DNA of 29,508 nt from a virus, in the IMG/VR virus record IMGVR_UViG_3300045051_001397, positions 1 to 29,508 of that record. The stretch is one strand, 5' to 3'. Shown one piece after another: positions 6,716-13,951 of the stretch. Each line of letters begins with the position of its first letter. Position 1 is the stretch's first letter. The notes beneath the pieces are model-generated. The model saw nothing but the letters and a program-made list of their open reading frames with translations. It searched no databases and was not told where the DNA came from. The translations under genes were made by a program, and so were the position numbers.

Positions 6716-7080
6716 CGGCCGACGCGATCGATCTATTGCGGGAATGGTCGGAAAAGGAGCCGGAGGTGTGCCGGAAGACATTTCTCGACAACGTTTTCGA
6801 GCTTTCGATCGCCGACGCGAGGATCGTCAATCTCGGGCGGCAGGCGGCGTTCGAGCGGATCTACCTGATCAACGCGGCGATCGAGGAACGGGTTCGGGCG
6901 CGGGGTTGGTTGATCCGGTGCAACTCGAACGCGTCCGGGTGGCACTGCGCCGTTCACGCGCCTTTCGACGGCTCCCAACCGCGCGATCCCTACGTTGCCG
7001 AGACGGGAAAAACGCGGGCGATCGCCCTACTCAAAGCCTATTTGAAGGCGCTGGGGGTGGGCGATGCTCGAACTTTTTAA
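6694..7080 (+). CDS. Small early protein, first of three apparent paralogues
   Basis: The 128-residue product is unassigned. It starts with a helical acidic part (ITADAIDLLREWSEKEPEVCRKT) and ends with an A...LLKAYLKALG helix; in between lies W..RCNSNASGWHCAVHAPFDG. The first and last motifs recur in the next two genes (LFKRWAELEPSACK...LKTYLQALEKL; LLDRLADLYPDVCERV...FEAYLVELEKK), so the three seem to be diverged tandem duplicates. ATG 6694 is preferred to upstream in-frame codons because GGGAGGGA lies 6-13 nt before it. Confidence 0.7.
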   Translation: MFEIEPITADAIDLLREWSEKEPEVCRKTFLDNVFELSIADARIVNLGRQAAFERIYLINAAIEERVRARGWLIRCNSNASGWHCAVHAPFDGSQPRDPYVAETGKTRAIALLKAYLKALGVGDARTF

Positions 7081-7441
7081 AAGGTGGGCGGAGCTGGAAC
7101 CTTCGGCCTGTAAGCCCGGCGACGATCGTTCTTTTATTGTTAGCGAGAGAGGGGATTTTAGTATTTTCCGTCCGAAAGAGATCGACGAAAAATGCTACCG
7201 AAAAGAATTTTACTATCTCGCTTCAATTATCAAATCCCGTTGTGTCGATCGCCTGTGGCGGGTGAAAGTCGAGAATTTTTACGCGGAACAACCGCCTACC
7301 TTCTGGCGGTGCGCGATTCTCGACGGATGTATCCACGCTTCCGAGACGGGCGATACCGAGTTGGAAGCCGTACTGAAAACGTACCTTCAAGCCCTAGAAA
7401 AACTGTCCGCGATTCAAAACAGATTGGAGGGAAAGTTATGA
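7064..7441 (+). CDS. Small early protein, second apparent paralogue
   Basis: The 125-residue product is unassigned. It has the N-terminal motif LFKRWAELEPSAC, a central part rich in aromatic residues (FYYLASI, FWRCAILDGCIHASETGD) and a C-terminal helix LEAVLKTYLQALEKL. It overlaps the preceding gene by 17 nt and the following one by 4 nt (ATGA), so the genes are coupled. Base composition is more AT-rich around 7130-7290 than its neighbours. The layout W/C....I-x-A-x-E-T-G-D...A..YL..L matches the first paralogue (W-x-C-A-V-H...VAETGKTRAIALLKAYL). Confidence 0.7.
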   Translation: MLELFKRWAELEPSACKPGDDRSFIVSERGDFSIFRPKEIDEKCYRKEFYYLASIIKSRCVDRLWRVKVENFYAEQPPTFWRCAILDGCIHASETGDTELEAVLKTYLQALEKLSAIQNRLEGKL

Positions 7442-7749
7442 CCCCGCAAAAACAGCGTTTAGTTCGATTGCTCGATCGCCTCGCCGATCTATACCCCGAT
7501 GTGTGCGAGCGGGTGATCGGTTTTAGCTGGCGGATCGTGTACGGCGGAAAGGTGGAGATCGTTTTCGCGAGCGACACGCTGGGATTAAAGATCCCCCCGC
7601 TCGTTTTCGCCGCGCTCGACGATCTCCTACAGCCCACCTCGCGAGCGCTTTCCTTGCGCCCGGTGACTGGGTTCGCGGCGATCGATACCTTCGAGGCGTA
7701 TCTGGTGGAGTTGGAGAAGAAAAACGGCCTTTATAGCCTTAACCGATAG
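7438..7749 (+). CDS. Small early protein, third apparent paralogue
   Basis: The 103-residue product is unassigned. It opens with QKQRLVRLLDRLADLYPDVCERV, has FSWRIVYGGKVEIVFAS and LRPVTGFAAIDTFEAYLVELEKK, and thus keeps the helix-beta-helix outline and the terminal YL..LEK of the two preceding genes. The start at 7438 overlaps the previous stop in ATGA and has GGAGGGA upstream. A GC-rich hairpin at 7759 ends this small-gene run. Confidence 0.7.
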   Translation: MTPQKQRLVRLLDRLADLYPDVCERVIGFSWRIVYGGKVEIVFASDTLGLKIPPLVFAALDDLLQPTSRALSLRPVTGFAAIDTFEAYLVELEKKNGLYSLNR

Positions 7750-7758
7750 GTCAACCGT

Positions 7759-7784
7759 CCCGCGCCCGCGATAACGGGCGCGGG
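7759..7784 (+). other. Strong GC hairpin after the small early genes
   Basis: CCCGCGCCCG (7759-7768) pairs perfectly with CGGGCGCGGG (7775-7784) around a 6-nt loop. No U-run follows; instead GTATAAAT comes next, so the site may be a processing point or mRNA stabiliser between the early run and the SSB-like gene. Confidence 0.6.
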
Positions 7785-7812
7785 GTATAAATTCGCGAGT
7801 GGAGCGATAGAC

Positions 7813-8553
7813 ATGGGGTTCACGAAAGCGCCCGGATCTCTCTGGGACAAGATTCTGTTTATCAACAACTGTCAGGGCTATGCGTGGAGTTGGCCCGAAA
7901 ATAAGCCCTGCACCGAACAGGCGATCGAGGGGGTTCCCCGCGGACTGGTGATCCGCGAATCGGATTACAAGGGCGAGGTGAGCGAGAAATTACATTTCCT
8001 TCTAACCGACGACGATGGGACGGTTTACTGCCTGCGATCGGGGATCGACACCCTGTTCTCGCGGGGATTACTGCTCGGATTGCAAGTATCCCTAGCCGAG
8101 AAGATCGATCGCCCGATCATCGTCGCGCCGAGAGTCAGCGATCGGGACGAGAAAGTGATCTTCTGCAACCTCTACGCGGGGGGTCAAAAGGTGCGCTACG
8201 AGTGGGATCGCGATATCGATTGCCACGATCTGGCGCTGGAACTCGCGGCGAAATATTTCCCCGATATTCCCTTTCGCAAGGATGAACCATCACCCCCGAC
8301 GGGTGGGGCTAACCCGGCGACCGGGGAAGTGAATTTCAAGGATCTGATCGCCAAAAATAACGCCGATCTCAAGCGGCTTCAATTGCCTCAAGCGGAGGCG
8401 GTGAATATCTGCTTCTCCCGCTACGGCAAGAAGAGCCGACAGTTACTCTCGGACGCGGAACTGATCGACTTCGTGAACCATGTCGACTCGCTGGTGAAGA
8501 AGGCGATCGATAAGACGGATTCGACCCTAGCTAAAGACGATATTCCTTTTTAG
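7813..8553 (+). CDS. Probable single-stranded-DNA-binding protein with SSB-type DDIPF tail
   Basis: The 246-residue product has a beta-rich N-terminal half (about 1-160) that could hold OB-type folds, a Pro/Gly linker near 156-170, a helical part, and the C-terminal tip LAKDDIPF. An acidic tip ending in D-D-I-P-F is the hallmark of bacterial SSB proteins, used to recruit replication and repair enzymes. It is much longer than bacterial SSB (about 115-180), and I cannot match the N-terminal part to a named family by eye. In a replicative transposon phage it would coat strand-transfer intermediates and attract host DNA polymerase III or PriA. Confidence 0.6.
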   Translation: MGFTKAPGSLWDKILFINNCQGYAWSWPENKPCTEQAIEGVPRGLVIRESDYKGEVSEKLHFLLTDDDGTVYCLRSGIDTLFSRGLLLGLQVSLAEKIDRPIIVAPRVSDRDEKVIFCNLYAGGQKVRYEWDRDIDCHDLALELAAKYFPDIPFRKDEPSPPTGGANPATGEVNFKDLIAKNNADLKRLQLPQAEAVNICFSRYGKKSRQLLSDAELIDFVNHVDSLVKKAIDKTDSTLAKDDIPF

Positions 8554-8561
8554 GGGGCGAG

Positions 8562-8687
8562 ATGGAATTGCAACTATTCAAAATTCAGGCTTTTAAATTC
8601 GCCGCCTGGAGTCGATACCGACTTTTGAAAACGATGTGCGTTCAAATCGGGAAAGTCAAGGAGAGTATGAAAAATGCGCGCCTGTAG
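8562..8687 (+). CDS. 41-residue basic small protein
   Basis: This short frame (MELQLFKIQAFKFAAWSRYR at its start) has an AGGGGGCGAG ribosome site just after the SSB-like stop codon and overlaps the next gene start by 14 nt. It is basic and probably one amphipathic helix. The tight coupling on both sides is the main support; composition is more AT-rich than its neighbours. No function is assigned. Confidence 0.45.
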   Translation: MELQLFKIQAFKFAAWSRYRLLKTMCVQIGKVKESMKNARL

Positions 8688-9066
8688 ACGCTGGACGGAA
8701 AAGGAGATCGCCTATCTAGAGAAACAGGCGGGAGTTCTGCCCGCGGAAGCGATCGCCCGACGATTGAAGCGATCGTGTTCGGCGGTTTCCGCGAAGGCGC
8801 TCTCGCTGGGGTTATCGACGCGTCCGACTCTCGACTCCCTCAACGCCCGCGCCCTAGCCGAGACCCTCGGGGTCAACCATCAAACGGTGAAGCTGTGGAT
8901 TCGCTGGGGGTATCTGGGCGCGACTAAACGCGGCGAACACGAGCGGGCGCGGTGGTGCGTCACTCTCGAAAATTTCAAGGCTTTCTACAGCGCTTACGGG
9001 GCGAAACTGCCTTCCTTGAAGGCGGTAGACCGCGAGGCGATCGATTGGCTTCTAGGAGGGCGATAA
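8674..9066 (+). CDS. DNA-binding protein with Myb/SANT-like and MerR/Xis-like HTH regions
   Basis: The 130-residue product combines two likely DNA-binding parts. Residues 5-48 (RRWTEKEIAYLEKQAG...AIARRLKRSCSAVSAKALSLGL) look like the Myb/SANT or GcrA-type trihelix found in many phage proteins. Residues 57-105 (LNARALAETLGVNHQTVKLWIRWGYLGA...TLENFKAF) look like a MerR/excisionase winged HTH with a substrate wing. It probably regulates middle genes or assists transposition. It sits 2 nt before the dioxygenase gene, in the same operon. Confidence 0.7.
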   Translation: MRACRRWTEKEIAYLEKQAGVLPAEAIARRLKRSCSAVSAKALSLGLSTRPTLDSLNARALAETLGVNHQTVKLWIRWGYLGATKRGEHERARWCVTLENFKAFYSAYGAKLPSLKAVDREAIDWLLGGR

Positions 9067-9068
9067 CG

Positions 9069-9593
9069 ATGATCGCGACGACTTACACGCTAAAGGACTT
9101 AACGCCGCTCACCGTCCCCGAGGCGGATTGGCTGATCGGTTTTTTGAGCGCGGAAGGTTTCCGTGACGAGTATTTCAACGGCTCCCCCACCTGCCGCCGG
9201 ATGGTTTGGTACGGGAAGGAGATAGCCGACTACGACAAGCCGTTCCCGACGATCCGCGAGGCGCGGGCGATCCACCCGTTTTTCGATATTTTGCGCGAGC
9301 GGTACTACCCGACGGCCGATTCTATCCTCGCCTATCGCTACCCCCGCGGCGGCTCGATCTCCGAACACCGCGACAAGGGGTGCGAGCGAACGGTGGTGAT
9401 GATCAACCTCTTCGATTGCCCGCGGGATCTACTCGGGGAGAAGCGGTACTTTCAGGATTTCCGCTGGGGCGGCAATACCTACAACCTGAGCGACGGCGCG
9501 ATTATCGCCTTCGATTCGTGGGTGGCTCACGCCGCCAAGCCCGCGCCCGTTCCCCGTTACTCGATCACTTTCCGGAAAACGCTAGGAGATTGA
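9069..9593 (+). CDS. AlkB-like 2-oxoglutarate/Fe(II) dioxygenase
   Basis: The 174-residue product has the jelly-roll oxygenase signature: metal ligands H100 and D102 (SEHRDKG), H154 (VAHAAKP), and the AlkB-type 2-oxoglutarate-binding R163 and R169 in RYSITFRKT. The upstream YRYPRGG strip corresponds to the AlkB YxxG substrate loop. Known members oxidatively demethylate N1-methyladenine or N3-methylcytosine in DNA or RNA, or hydroxylate bases. In this DNA-metabolism operon, repair of alkylated phage DNA or a base modification is most likely. The gene is compact (typical AlkB about 200 residues), with the ATG at 9069 placed just after the preceding stop. Confidence 0.85.
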   Translation: MIATTYTLKDLTPLTVPEADWLIGFLSAEGFRDEYFNGSPTCRRMVWYGKEIADYDKPFPTIREARAIHPFFDILRERYYPTADSILAYRYPRGGSISEHRDKGCERTVVMINLFDCPRDLLGEKRYFQDFRWGGNTYNLSDGAIIAFDSWVAHAAKPAPVPRYSITFRKTLGD

Positions 9594-9594
9594 T

Positions 9595-9804
9595 ATGAAC
9601 CGAGAGCGACAGTTAGAGGCGACGATCGCCAACCTGAAGCGATCGATCGATTACCTCGATAAGCACCGTATCCCGCCGCTTTTCAAGGATTATATGCGCA
9701 CTCTCCGGCGGGAGAACGAGGAACTACGGGATAAGGTCGCGGCGCGCGATCGCGAGATACGGCAGTTAAACGAGCGGATAAGGAGGCTAGAAGGTGGAAA
9801 CTAA
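9595..9804 (+). CDS. Short coiled-coil protein
   Basis: The 69-residue product is almost wholly helical and charged; heptad patterns run from about residue 2 to 66 (LEATIANLKRSIDYLDKH; LRRENEELRDKVAARDREIRQLNERIRRLE). It probably dimerises. It begins 1 nt after the dioxygenase stop and overlaps the start of the large ParB-domain gene by 11 nt, so it is likely made with that protein and may be its partner. No family is recognised. Confidence 0.65.
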   Translation: MNRERQLEATIANLKRSIDYLDKHRIPPLFKDYMRTLRRENEELRDKVAARDREIRQLNERIRRLEGGN

Positions 9805-12433
9805 CTGTAAACACGAGTGGAGCGAGTACGTCGGCAAAGAAGGCCTGATCGCCGAATGCAAGAAATGTCGGGCGCGGCGGGAGGTGACGGACGAGAAAAG
9901 CCTCACCGAACACCTGATCGTCCTGTTCTCGGTGCGGGAGGAGTACCGCGAGAAGGCGGGCGGCTCGACCTCCGAGTCGGCGCGAAAAGGGTTCGAGAAG
10001 GCGGTAGCCGATAAGGACGAGCAGATCGCCGCCGCCCTGAATCGTCTACCCTATAAGCTCTACAGTACCGAGGAGCTTCTCGGGTTCGTCGGGTTGGAAT
10101 CGCTTCCCGAGCTATGGCTCCCGGAGATTGCGTCGGGGGGCGATTGGTTATCCGGCGGGCTTTTCCCGACGCGGGTGGCGTGGATGGGGGTACGGATAGC
10201 GAGGTGGGCCGTCTGGGAGCCGAAGGAACTGCCGATCGACCTACTCCAACCCCATCCCCTTAATACCCTGATCTACTCGGTGAGCGACATCTCCGCGCTC
10301 GCGGGGCAGATCAAGGATTCGGGGTGGATCAAGCCGATCGTGATCGATCGCCGTCGCCGCGTTGTCTCGGGAAACCGTCGCCTCGCGGCCGGCAAAGTTT
10401 TGGCACTGGCATCCCTGTCCGTCGAGGAGATTATTTCCGAGGACGAGACGGGGACGATCCGCCGCCTCATTCTAGAGAACGCCTCGCGGATTAAAACCGT
10501 GGAGCAGAGAGTGAGGGAGGCGCGGATACTCGAAGATATCCCCGGTTGGCTGGGTGAGGTGAGGGAGAGCCGACAGCGAACGATCGTCGAGAAAGCGATC
10601 GAGTACCTTGAGGCGCGGGGCGAGACCGATCGGGCGGGACAGTTGGTGAGCCTCGCCACGCCGGACGCTTGGAAATTGCTCAAATCGTGGAATCTCGAAG
10701 ATCTAAAAATCGAGCGCGCGATCCGGGGGCGGGATCTGATCGCCGAGAGCGTCGGTCTGGGTTCCGGGGAGAATCTCCGCAAGGCGGCGAAGGTGGTGGA
10801 GGCGATCGACTTCTTCGGGTCGATCGGGCGGCGGGCCGAGTCCGAGAGTTTGCGAAAGGAACTCGATAAATCGGTGGACGGGGCGAAAAGGGCGCTCCGG
10901 GAGATCGAGAAAGCCGAGAAGGAGTCGATCTTCTACCGCTACGTCGGCCCCGAGATACGCGGGGTCGCTCATCTCCTCCAGCCCGGCGATACCTGCTACC
11001 CGGCGGCGATCGAGTTGAACGACAGGGATAAACAGGCGGTCAAACACGATTACGCGGACGAGGTTTTCTTCGTTCTCTGGCGCGACCTGAAGATTATCGG
11101 ACTGGAGGATAAGAAACGGAAAAAGCCCGAGAAGTCGACGACTATCGCGGCGGCCGACGCGGTGGAGAGTGTTCTGTCGAAACCCGAAACCCCGTCCGAG
11201 GGCGGTATCCGGAAAGTTCCTTTCGAGGTGGGGCGGGAGGTGGTTCGTCGCGACGTTCCCGATCGCCTTTTCACCGTTCGGGCGATCGACGGGCCGCTCC
11301 TACGGGTGGAGGCGACGGGCGAGGATTATCGCGAGTCGAGCCACTGGGAGAACTACACGCGACCGCCGACGCTGGCGATCGGGGCGAGGGTTCGTTTCGT
11401 CTTACGGGAAAAAACGACCGGCGAGGTGACGCGGATTCAATGGGCGGAAAAACAGGATTGTTGGCTCTATCACGTCCTTCGCGACGACGGGAAAAACGAT
11501 TCCGCTTTCGAGGGGACGCTGGAGGAATTACTCGATCGCGAGTACGCGGTCGGCGATTGGGTGAGCGACGGCGGCTCGATCGGGGTGGTGGAATCGATCG
11601 ATCCCTTCGTCGTCGCGTGGATGGGTATCGGCGACGTTCCCGCGCCCAAGTGCGAGACGGTGGAATTCGGGAGCGAAGCGCCGCCGGAGGCGGCTCGCTC
11701 TCTTCTCCGTCCCGCCGCCTTCGATCCCCTCTGCCCGCCCAAGCGGGTGATCGGTTCCTTCAAGATCGACGATCGGGTGTCGCCGGATTGGGATCGGGAG
11801 CGAACCAAGCGCGGGCGGATCGTCTCGCGCGACGGTGATTACGTCGATATCGCTTGGGATAACGGCGAGACCTCGCAACTGCGACCGGAGCAACTCGCGC
11901 TCGTGGAGTACGAGGGTTTCTCGTTGGGCGATCGGGCGCGGGTTAACGGCGGCCCGATCGCCCCAGAGATCGGGCAGATCGTCGCGCTCTACCGCCGGGT
12001 GTCCGACGTGAAGTTAGAGGACGGGCGCAAGTGCCGCGTTCCCTATAGTTGGATTCAGGCTCTCCCCCCGCCGCTTCTCGCGCTTCAGTCCGTACACGAA
12101 GCGGTGAGCGAGTACCTCACCGAACAGCAATACCCCGAGGGGGCGGCGACGACGGTGGTGCGATTCGCCCCCCTCGACGCGCCGGCCGCCCTGAAGCATA
12201 TCAAGGCGGTAGTGAAAATCCTCGATACGCCGATGAACGAGGAATTGAAAACCTCGATCGTCGCGGCGTTTCAAGCTTATCTCGACGGGGACAAAACCCC
12301 CGCGCCGGAGGTGTCCCTAGCCGATATGGCGACCGAGGAGGAGTTACTTCACGCGGTACGATCGCTCTCTCCCGCGGGACTGGAACGGGCGATCGTCGCG
12401 CTCTGGAAACGATACAAGGAGGTGGAGTTTTGA
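9794..12433 (+). CDS. Very large ParB-domain protein with N-terminal zinc finger and C-terminal SH3-like repeats
   Basis: The 879-residue product is a mosaic. Residues 5-25 hold CKH...CKKC, a likely zinc finger. Residues about 146-250 form a ParB/Srx-fold N-terminal domain (LLQPHPLN...LAGQIKDSGWIKPIVIDR...VSGNRRLAAG), followed by a helical part like the ParB HTH region. From about 480 on there are repeated small beta domains of SH3/KOW type (VGDWVSDGGSIGVVESID; IDDRVSPDW...GRIVSRDGDYVDIAWDNGE; LGDRARVNGG...GQIVALYR), then a helical tail. ParB-fold domains act in DNA partition, as CTP switches, as nucleases, or in DNA modification. Such a long mosaic suggests a polyvalent phage protein; its reaction cannot be fixed. 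GTG start 9794 has AGGAGGCTAGAAGG upstream. Confidence 0.75.
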   Translation: METNCKHEWSEYVGKEGLIAECKKCRARREVTDEKSLTEHLIVLFSVREEYREKAGGSTSESARKGFEKAVADKDEQIAAALNRLPYKLYSTEELLGFVGLESLPELWLPEIASGGDWLSGGLFPTRVAWMGVRIARWAVWEPKELPIDLLQPHPLNTLIYSVSDISALAGQIKDSGWIKPIVIDRRRRVVSGNRRLAAGKVLALASLSVEEIISEDETGTIRRLILENASRIKTVEQRVREARILEDIPGWLGEVRESRQRTIVEKAIEYLEARGETDRAGQLVSLATPDAWKLLKSWNLEDLKIERAIRGRDLIAESVGLGSGENLRKAAKVVEAIDFFGSIGRRAESESLRKELDKSVDGAKRALREIEKAEKESIFYRYVGPEIRGVAHLLQPGDTCYPAAIELNDRDKQAVKHDYADEVFFVLWRDLKIIGLEDKKRKKPEKSTTIAAADAVESVLSKPETPSEGGIRKVPFEVGREVVRRDVPDRLFTVRAIDGPLLRVEATGEDYRESSHWENYTRPPTLAIGARVRFVLREKTTGEVTRIQWAEKQDCWLYHVLRDDGKNDSAFEGTLEELLDREYAVGDWVSDGGSIGVVESIDPFVVAWMGIGDVPAPKCETVEFGSEAPPEAARSLLRPAAFDPLCPPKRVIGSFKIDDRVSPDWDRERTKRGRIVSRDGDYVDIAWDNGETSQLRPEQLALVEYEGFSLGDRARVNGGPIAPEIGQIVALYRRVSDVKLEDGRKCRVPYSWIQALPPPLLALQSVHEAVSEYLTEQQYPEGAATTVVRFAPLDAPAALKHIKAVVKILDTPMNEELKTSIVAAFQAYLDGDKTPAPEVSLADMATEEELLHAVRSLSPAGLERAIVALWKRYKEVEF
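10388..10407. repeat. Degenerate copy of the dispersed palindrome inside the ParB-domain gene
   Basis: GCCGGCAAAGTTTTGGCACT matches 15 of 20 consensus bases. It lies in conserved ParB coding sequence (AAGKVLAL), so it may be chance. Confidence 0.3.
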
Positions 12434-12876
12434 TTAGCGAGGAGAATTACTGGCGCGCGCGCGAGGGGTTAACCGAAACCGAGGCGAGGGTTTTCGAGGC
12501 GCTCGCGCGGGACGGGTTAACGAACCAGCAGATAGCCGATCGGCATTTCGTCGTCGCGGGAACGGTGAAAACCCACCTCCGCAACATCGTCGAGAAATTC
12601 GGACTCGACGATGGCGCTTCGTCGCCGAAGCGGGTACTTTTAGCGATCGCTTTCTGGAAATACGAAGAGTGTAGGAGGTTAGCCGATGAAGAAATCGGGG
12701 GGACGGGCAAAGGTGATTTTCGTGGTGACGGTCAGTCGGGGAGACCGTCCCGGTTACTTAGAGCGGCACTACTGCAAATCCCGAAAGGCGGCGCGGAAGT
12801 GGAAACGGGATCGCTCTGTCCGTCTTGTAGGTATCGAGCGGCGGATCGTCGCCGATCGGGGGCAGGGTTTAAATAG
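12430..12876 (+). CDS. LuxR/GerE-type HTH protein with TTG start
   Basis: The frame gives 148 residues. Residues 14-62 (GLTETEARVFEALARDGLTNQQIADRHFVVAGTVKTHLRNIVEKFGLD, read in parts) form a clear LuxR-type four-helix HTH, with TETE at the start and TVKTHLRNIVEKFG as recognition helix. It lacks a receiver domain, so it is a minimal DNA-binding regulator. TTG 12430 is chosen because AAGGAGG (12416-12422) lies 7 nt upstream and it overlaps the stop of the preceding gene. The last third (after about residue 85) overlaps another gene in a different frame and reads like shadow sequence, so the working protein may end functionally near the HTH. Confidence 0.75.
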   Translation: MISEENYWRAREGLTETEARVFEALARDGLTNQQIADRHFVVAGTVKTHLRNIVEKFGLDDGASSPKRVLLAIAFWKYEECRRLADEEIGGTGKGDFRGDGQSGRPSRLLRAALLQIPKGGAEVETGSLCPSCRYRAADRRRSGAGFK

Positions 12877-12886
12877 GGGAATGTAA
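12686..12886 (+). CDS. Small basic protein overlapping the LuxR-type gene
   Basis: The 66-residue product (MKKSGGRAKVIFVVTVSRGD at its start) has a beta strand, then a basic helix HYCKSRKAARKWKRDRSVRLVG, and ends near the next gene. GGAGG lies just before the ATG, and third codon positions are more GC-rich in this frame than in the overlapping LuxR frame, so I think this frame is expressed over 12686-12886. The 191-nt overlap with an open frame is unusual. It resembles short phage proteins that interact with nucleic acid, but no family is certain. Confidence 0.6.
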   Translation: MKKSGGRAKVIFVVTVSRGDRPGYLERHYCKSRKAARKWKRDRSVRLVGIERRIVADRGQGLNRGM

Positions 12887-12890
12887 AAAC

Positions 12891-13325
12891 ATGGTTCAAT
12901 TCAGTGACAGTCCGTTAAATCGCCAGAGTCGCCGCGCCGCTAGGCGGGACTTCTCTCGGAAATCGAAAAAGCTTTTACTATCGGGTAATTGGGGCGAGTG
13001 GCGGAAAGAGCGGGGTTCGCGGTTTCCCTGTCCGAACGGCTTGGTGAATTTTTGGGCGAACGATCTTTACTCCGTCCAGAACTACAAGATCGTTTGCGAG
13101 TGGGGCGAGGTGGATTTCGTCGGCATCCGAAGGAACGACGAGAAAAAAAATATTCCTTGGTCCGATAAGCAACGCGTGAAAAACGAGCTTTTCGGCGCTG
13201 AAAGAACGGCGATCGAGGTATTCCCCGCGGAGTCCGAATTGGTCGATCAAGCGAATATGTACTGGCTCTACATTCTCCCCGAAGGCTTTAAGCTTCCGTT
13301 TAATATGTTCCGGGCGAGGGGATAA
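12891..13325 (+). CDS. DUF7694-like phage protein
   Basis: The 144-residue product has the outline I recall for DUF7694 phage proteins: a basic start, PNGLVNFWANDLYSVQNYKI, a VDFVGIRRND segment, IPWSDKQRVKNELFGAERTAIEVFP and MYWLYILPEGFKLPF near the end. Members occur in many tailed phages among DNA-metabolism or middle genes, and their function is unknown. ATG 12891 has GGGGAATG upstream. A structured gap of about 120 nt with a strong hairpin follows before the activator gene, so this is probably the last gene of the middle operon. Confidence 0.6.
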   Translation: MVQFSDSPLNRQSRRAARRDFSRKSKKLLLSGNWGEWRKERGSRFPCPNGLVNFWANDLYSVQNYKIVCEWGEVDFVGIRRNDEKKNIPWSDKQRVKNELFGAERTAIEVFPAESELVDQANMYWLYILPEGFKLPFNMFRARG

Positions 13326-13351
13326 ACCCGCCGCTTTCCGTGAATTTACCG

Positions 13352-13380
13352 GGCGATCGCTCCTAACACGGGAGATCGCC
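13352..13380 (+). terminator. Strong hairpin ending the middle operon
   Basis: GGCGATCGCTCC (13352-13363) pairs with GGGAGATCGCC (13370-13380) with one bulge and a 6-nt loop. No U-run follows, so it may be an imperfect terminator or a processing site between the DUF7694-like gene and the Mor-like gene. Confidence 0.5.
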
Positions 13381-13444
13381 TGAAAGCTCCCCTCGGGAAT
13401 CCTGATAGTGGGACTAGAGCGTTTATTCGGGACGGGGTGTGGAA

Positions 13445-13870
13445 ATGCGGGAGGAAATTTACGTCGTTCTCGACGAGCTAAACGAAAGCGATATCTGGAG
13501 CGGGGTGACGGAAGCGGATCTTCCCGAATCGCTGTGGCGGCTCGCGGGGTCGATCGGCGTGGAGGCGATCGCCCGGATCTACCGGGCGGGGCTGGGAAAG
13601 CGGCTCTATATCCCGAAAAAAGCGAGAGCCGATCACCCGATCGCCCTCGCCATAGGTTTAGACAAATTAGAAATTCTCTCTTTCGAGTACGGCGGACTGT
13701 GGATCGATTTCCCCAAGTGCGCCGGGTTACACAAGCGGGCGCGCGATCGCTCGATCCGGGAGCGGTTGGAGCATCTGCGGCGATCGGGCGAGAGTAAGAC
13801 CCGATCGATCTTCGCGGTGGCCCGCGAGTTTAACCTCTCCGCGGAGGCGGTCAAACGGGCGGCGGCCTAG
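13445..13870 (+). CDS. Mor/C-type transcription activator
   Basis: The 141-residue product resembles the Mor activator family of transposable phages: an N-terminal helical dimerisation part (LPESLWRLAGSIGVEAIARIYRAGLGKRLYIPK, in pieces), the typical R-LYIPK strand, and a C-terminal HTH (ARDRSIRERLEHLRRSGE...FAVAREFNLSAEAVKRAAA). Mor and C of Mu bind inverted repeats overlapping the -35 region and recruit RNA polymerase to middle and late promoters. Its place directly before the small terminase, 6 nt from a palindrome copy, is that of the late-gene activator. ATG 13445 is preferred over GTG 13439 because GACGGGG lies 7 nt upstream of the ATG. Confidence 0.8.
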   Translation: MREEIYVVLDELNESDIWSGVTEADLPESLWRLAGSIGVEAIARIYRAGLGKRLYIPKKARADHPIALAIGLDKLEILSFEYGGLWIDFPKCAGLHKRARDRSIRERLEHLRRSGESKTRSIFAVAREFNLSAEAVKRAAA

Positions 13871-13876
13871 AACGGA

Positions 13877-13896
13877 ACTGACAAAATTTTGCCACT
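13877..13896. repeat. Dispersed 20-bp palindrome, copy 3, upstream of the small terminase
   Basis: ACTGACAAAATTTTGCCACT; centre 13886.5, 64.5 nt before the ATG of the small terminase. A CGATCGTG box begins 31.5 nt after the centre. Confidence 0.8.
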
Positions 13897-13911
13897 GATA
13901 GAGACGGCGGC

Positions 13912-13951
13912 TTTCCCCGATCGTGGAGACAGTAAGGGGAGGATCGGGAAA
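13912..13951 (+). promoter_or_regulatory. Leader hairpin and box of the small terminase gene
   Basis: TTTCCCCGATC (13912-13922) can pair with GATCGGGAAA (13942-13951) with one bulged C. The ribosome site AAGGGGAGG (13934-13942) lies mainly in the loop. The order palindrome, CGAT-GTG box, hairpin, start codon is shared with the large terminase and radical-SAM genes. Confidence 0.55.

Noticed and set aside
10388-10407. Ninth palindrome copy as a functional site
   Set aside because: Only 15 of 20 bases match and it lies in conserved ParB coding sequence, so chance is likely; listed at low confidence only.
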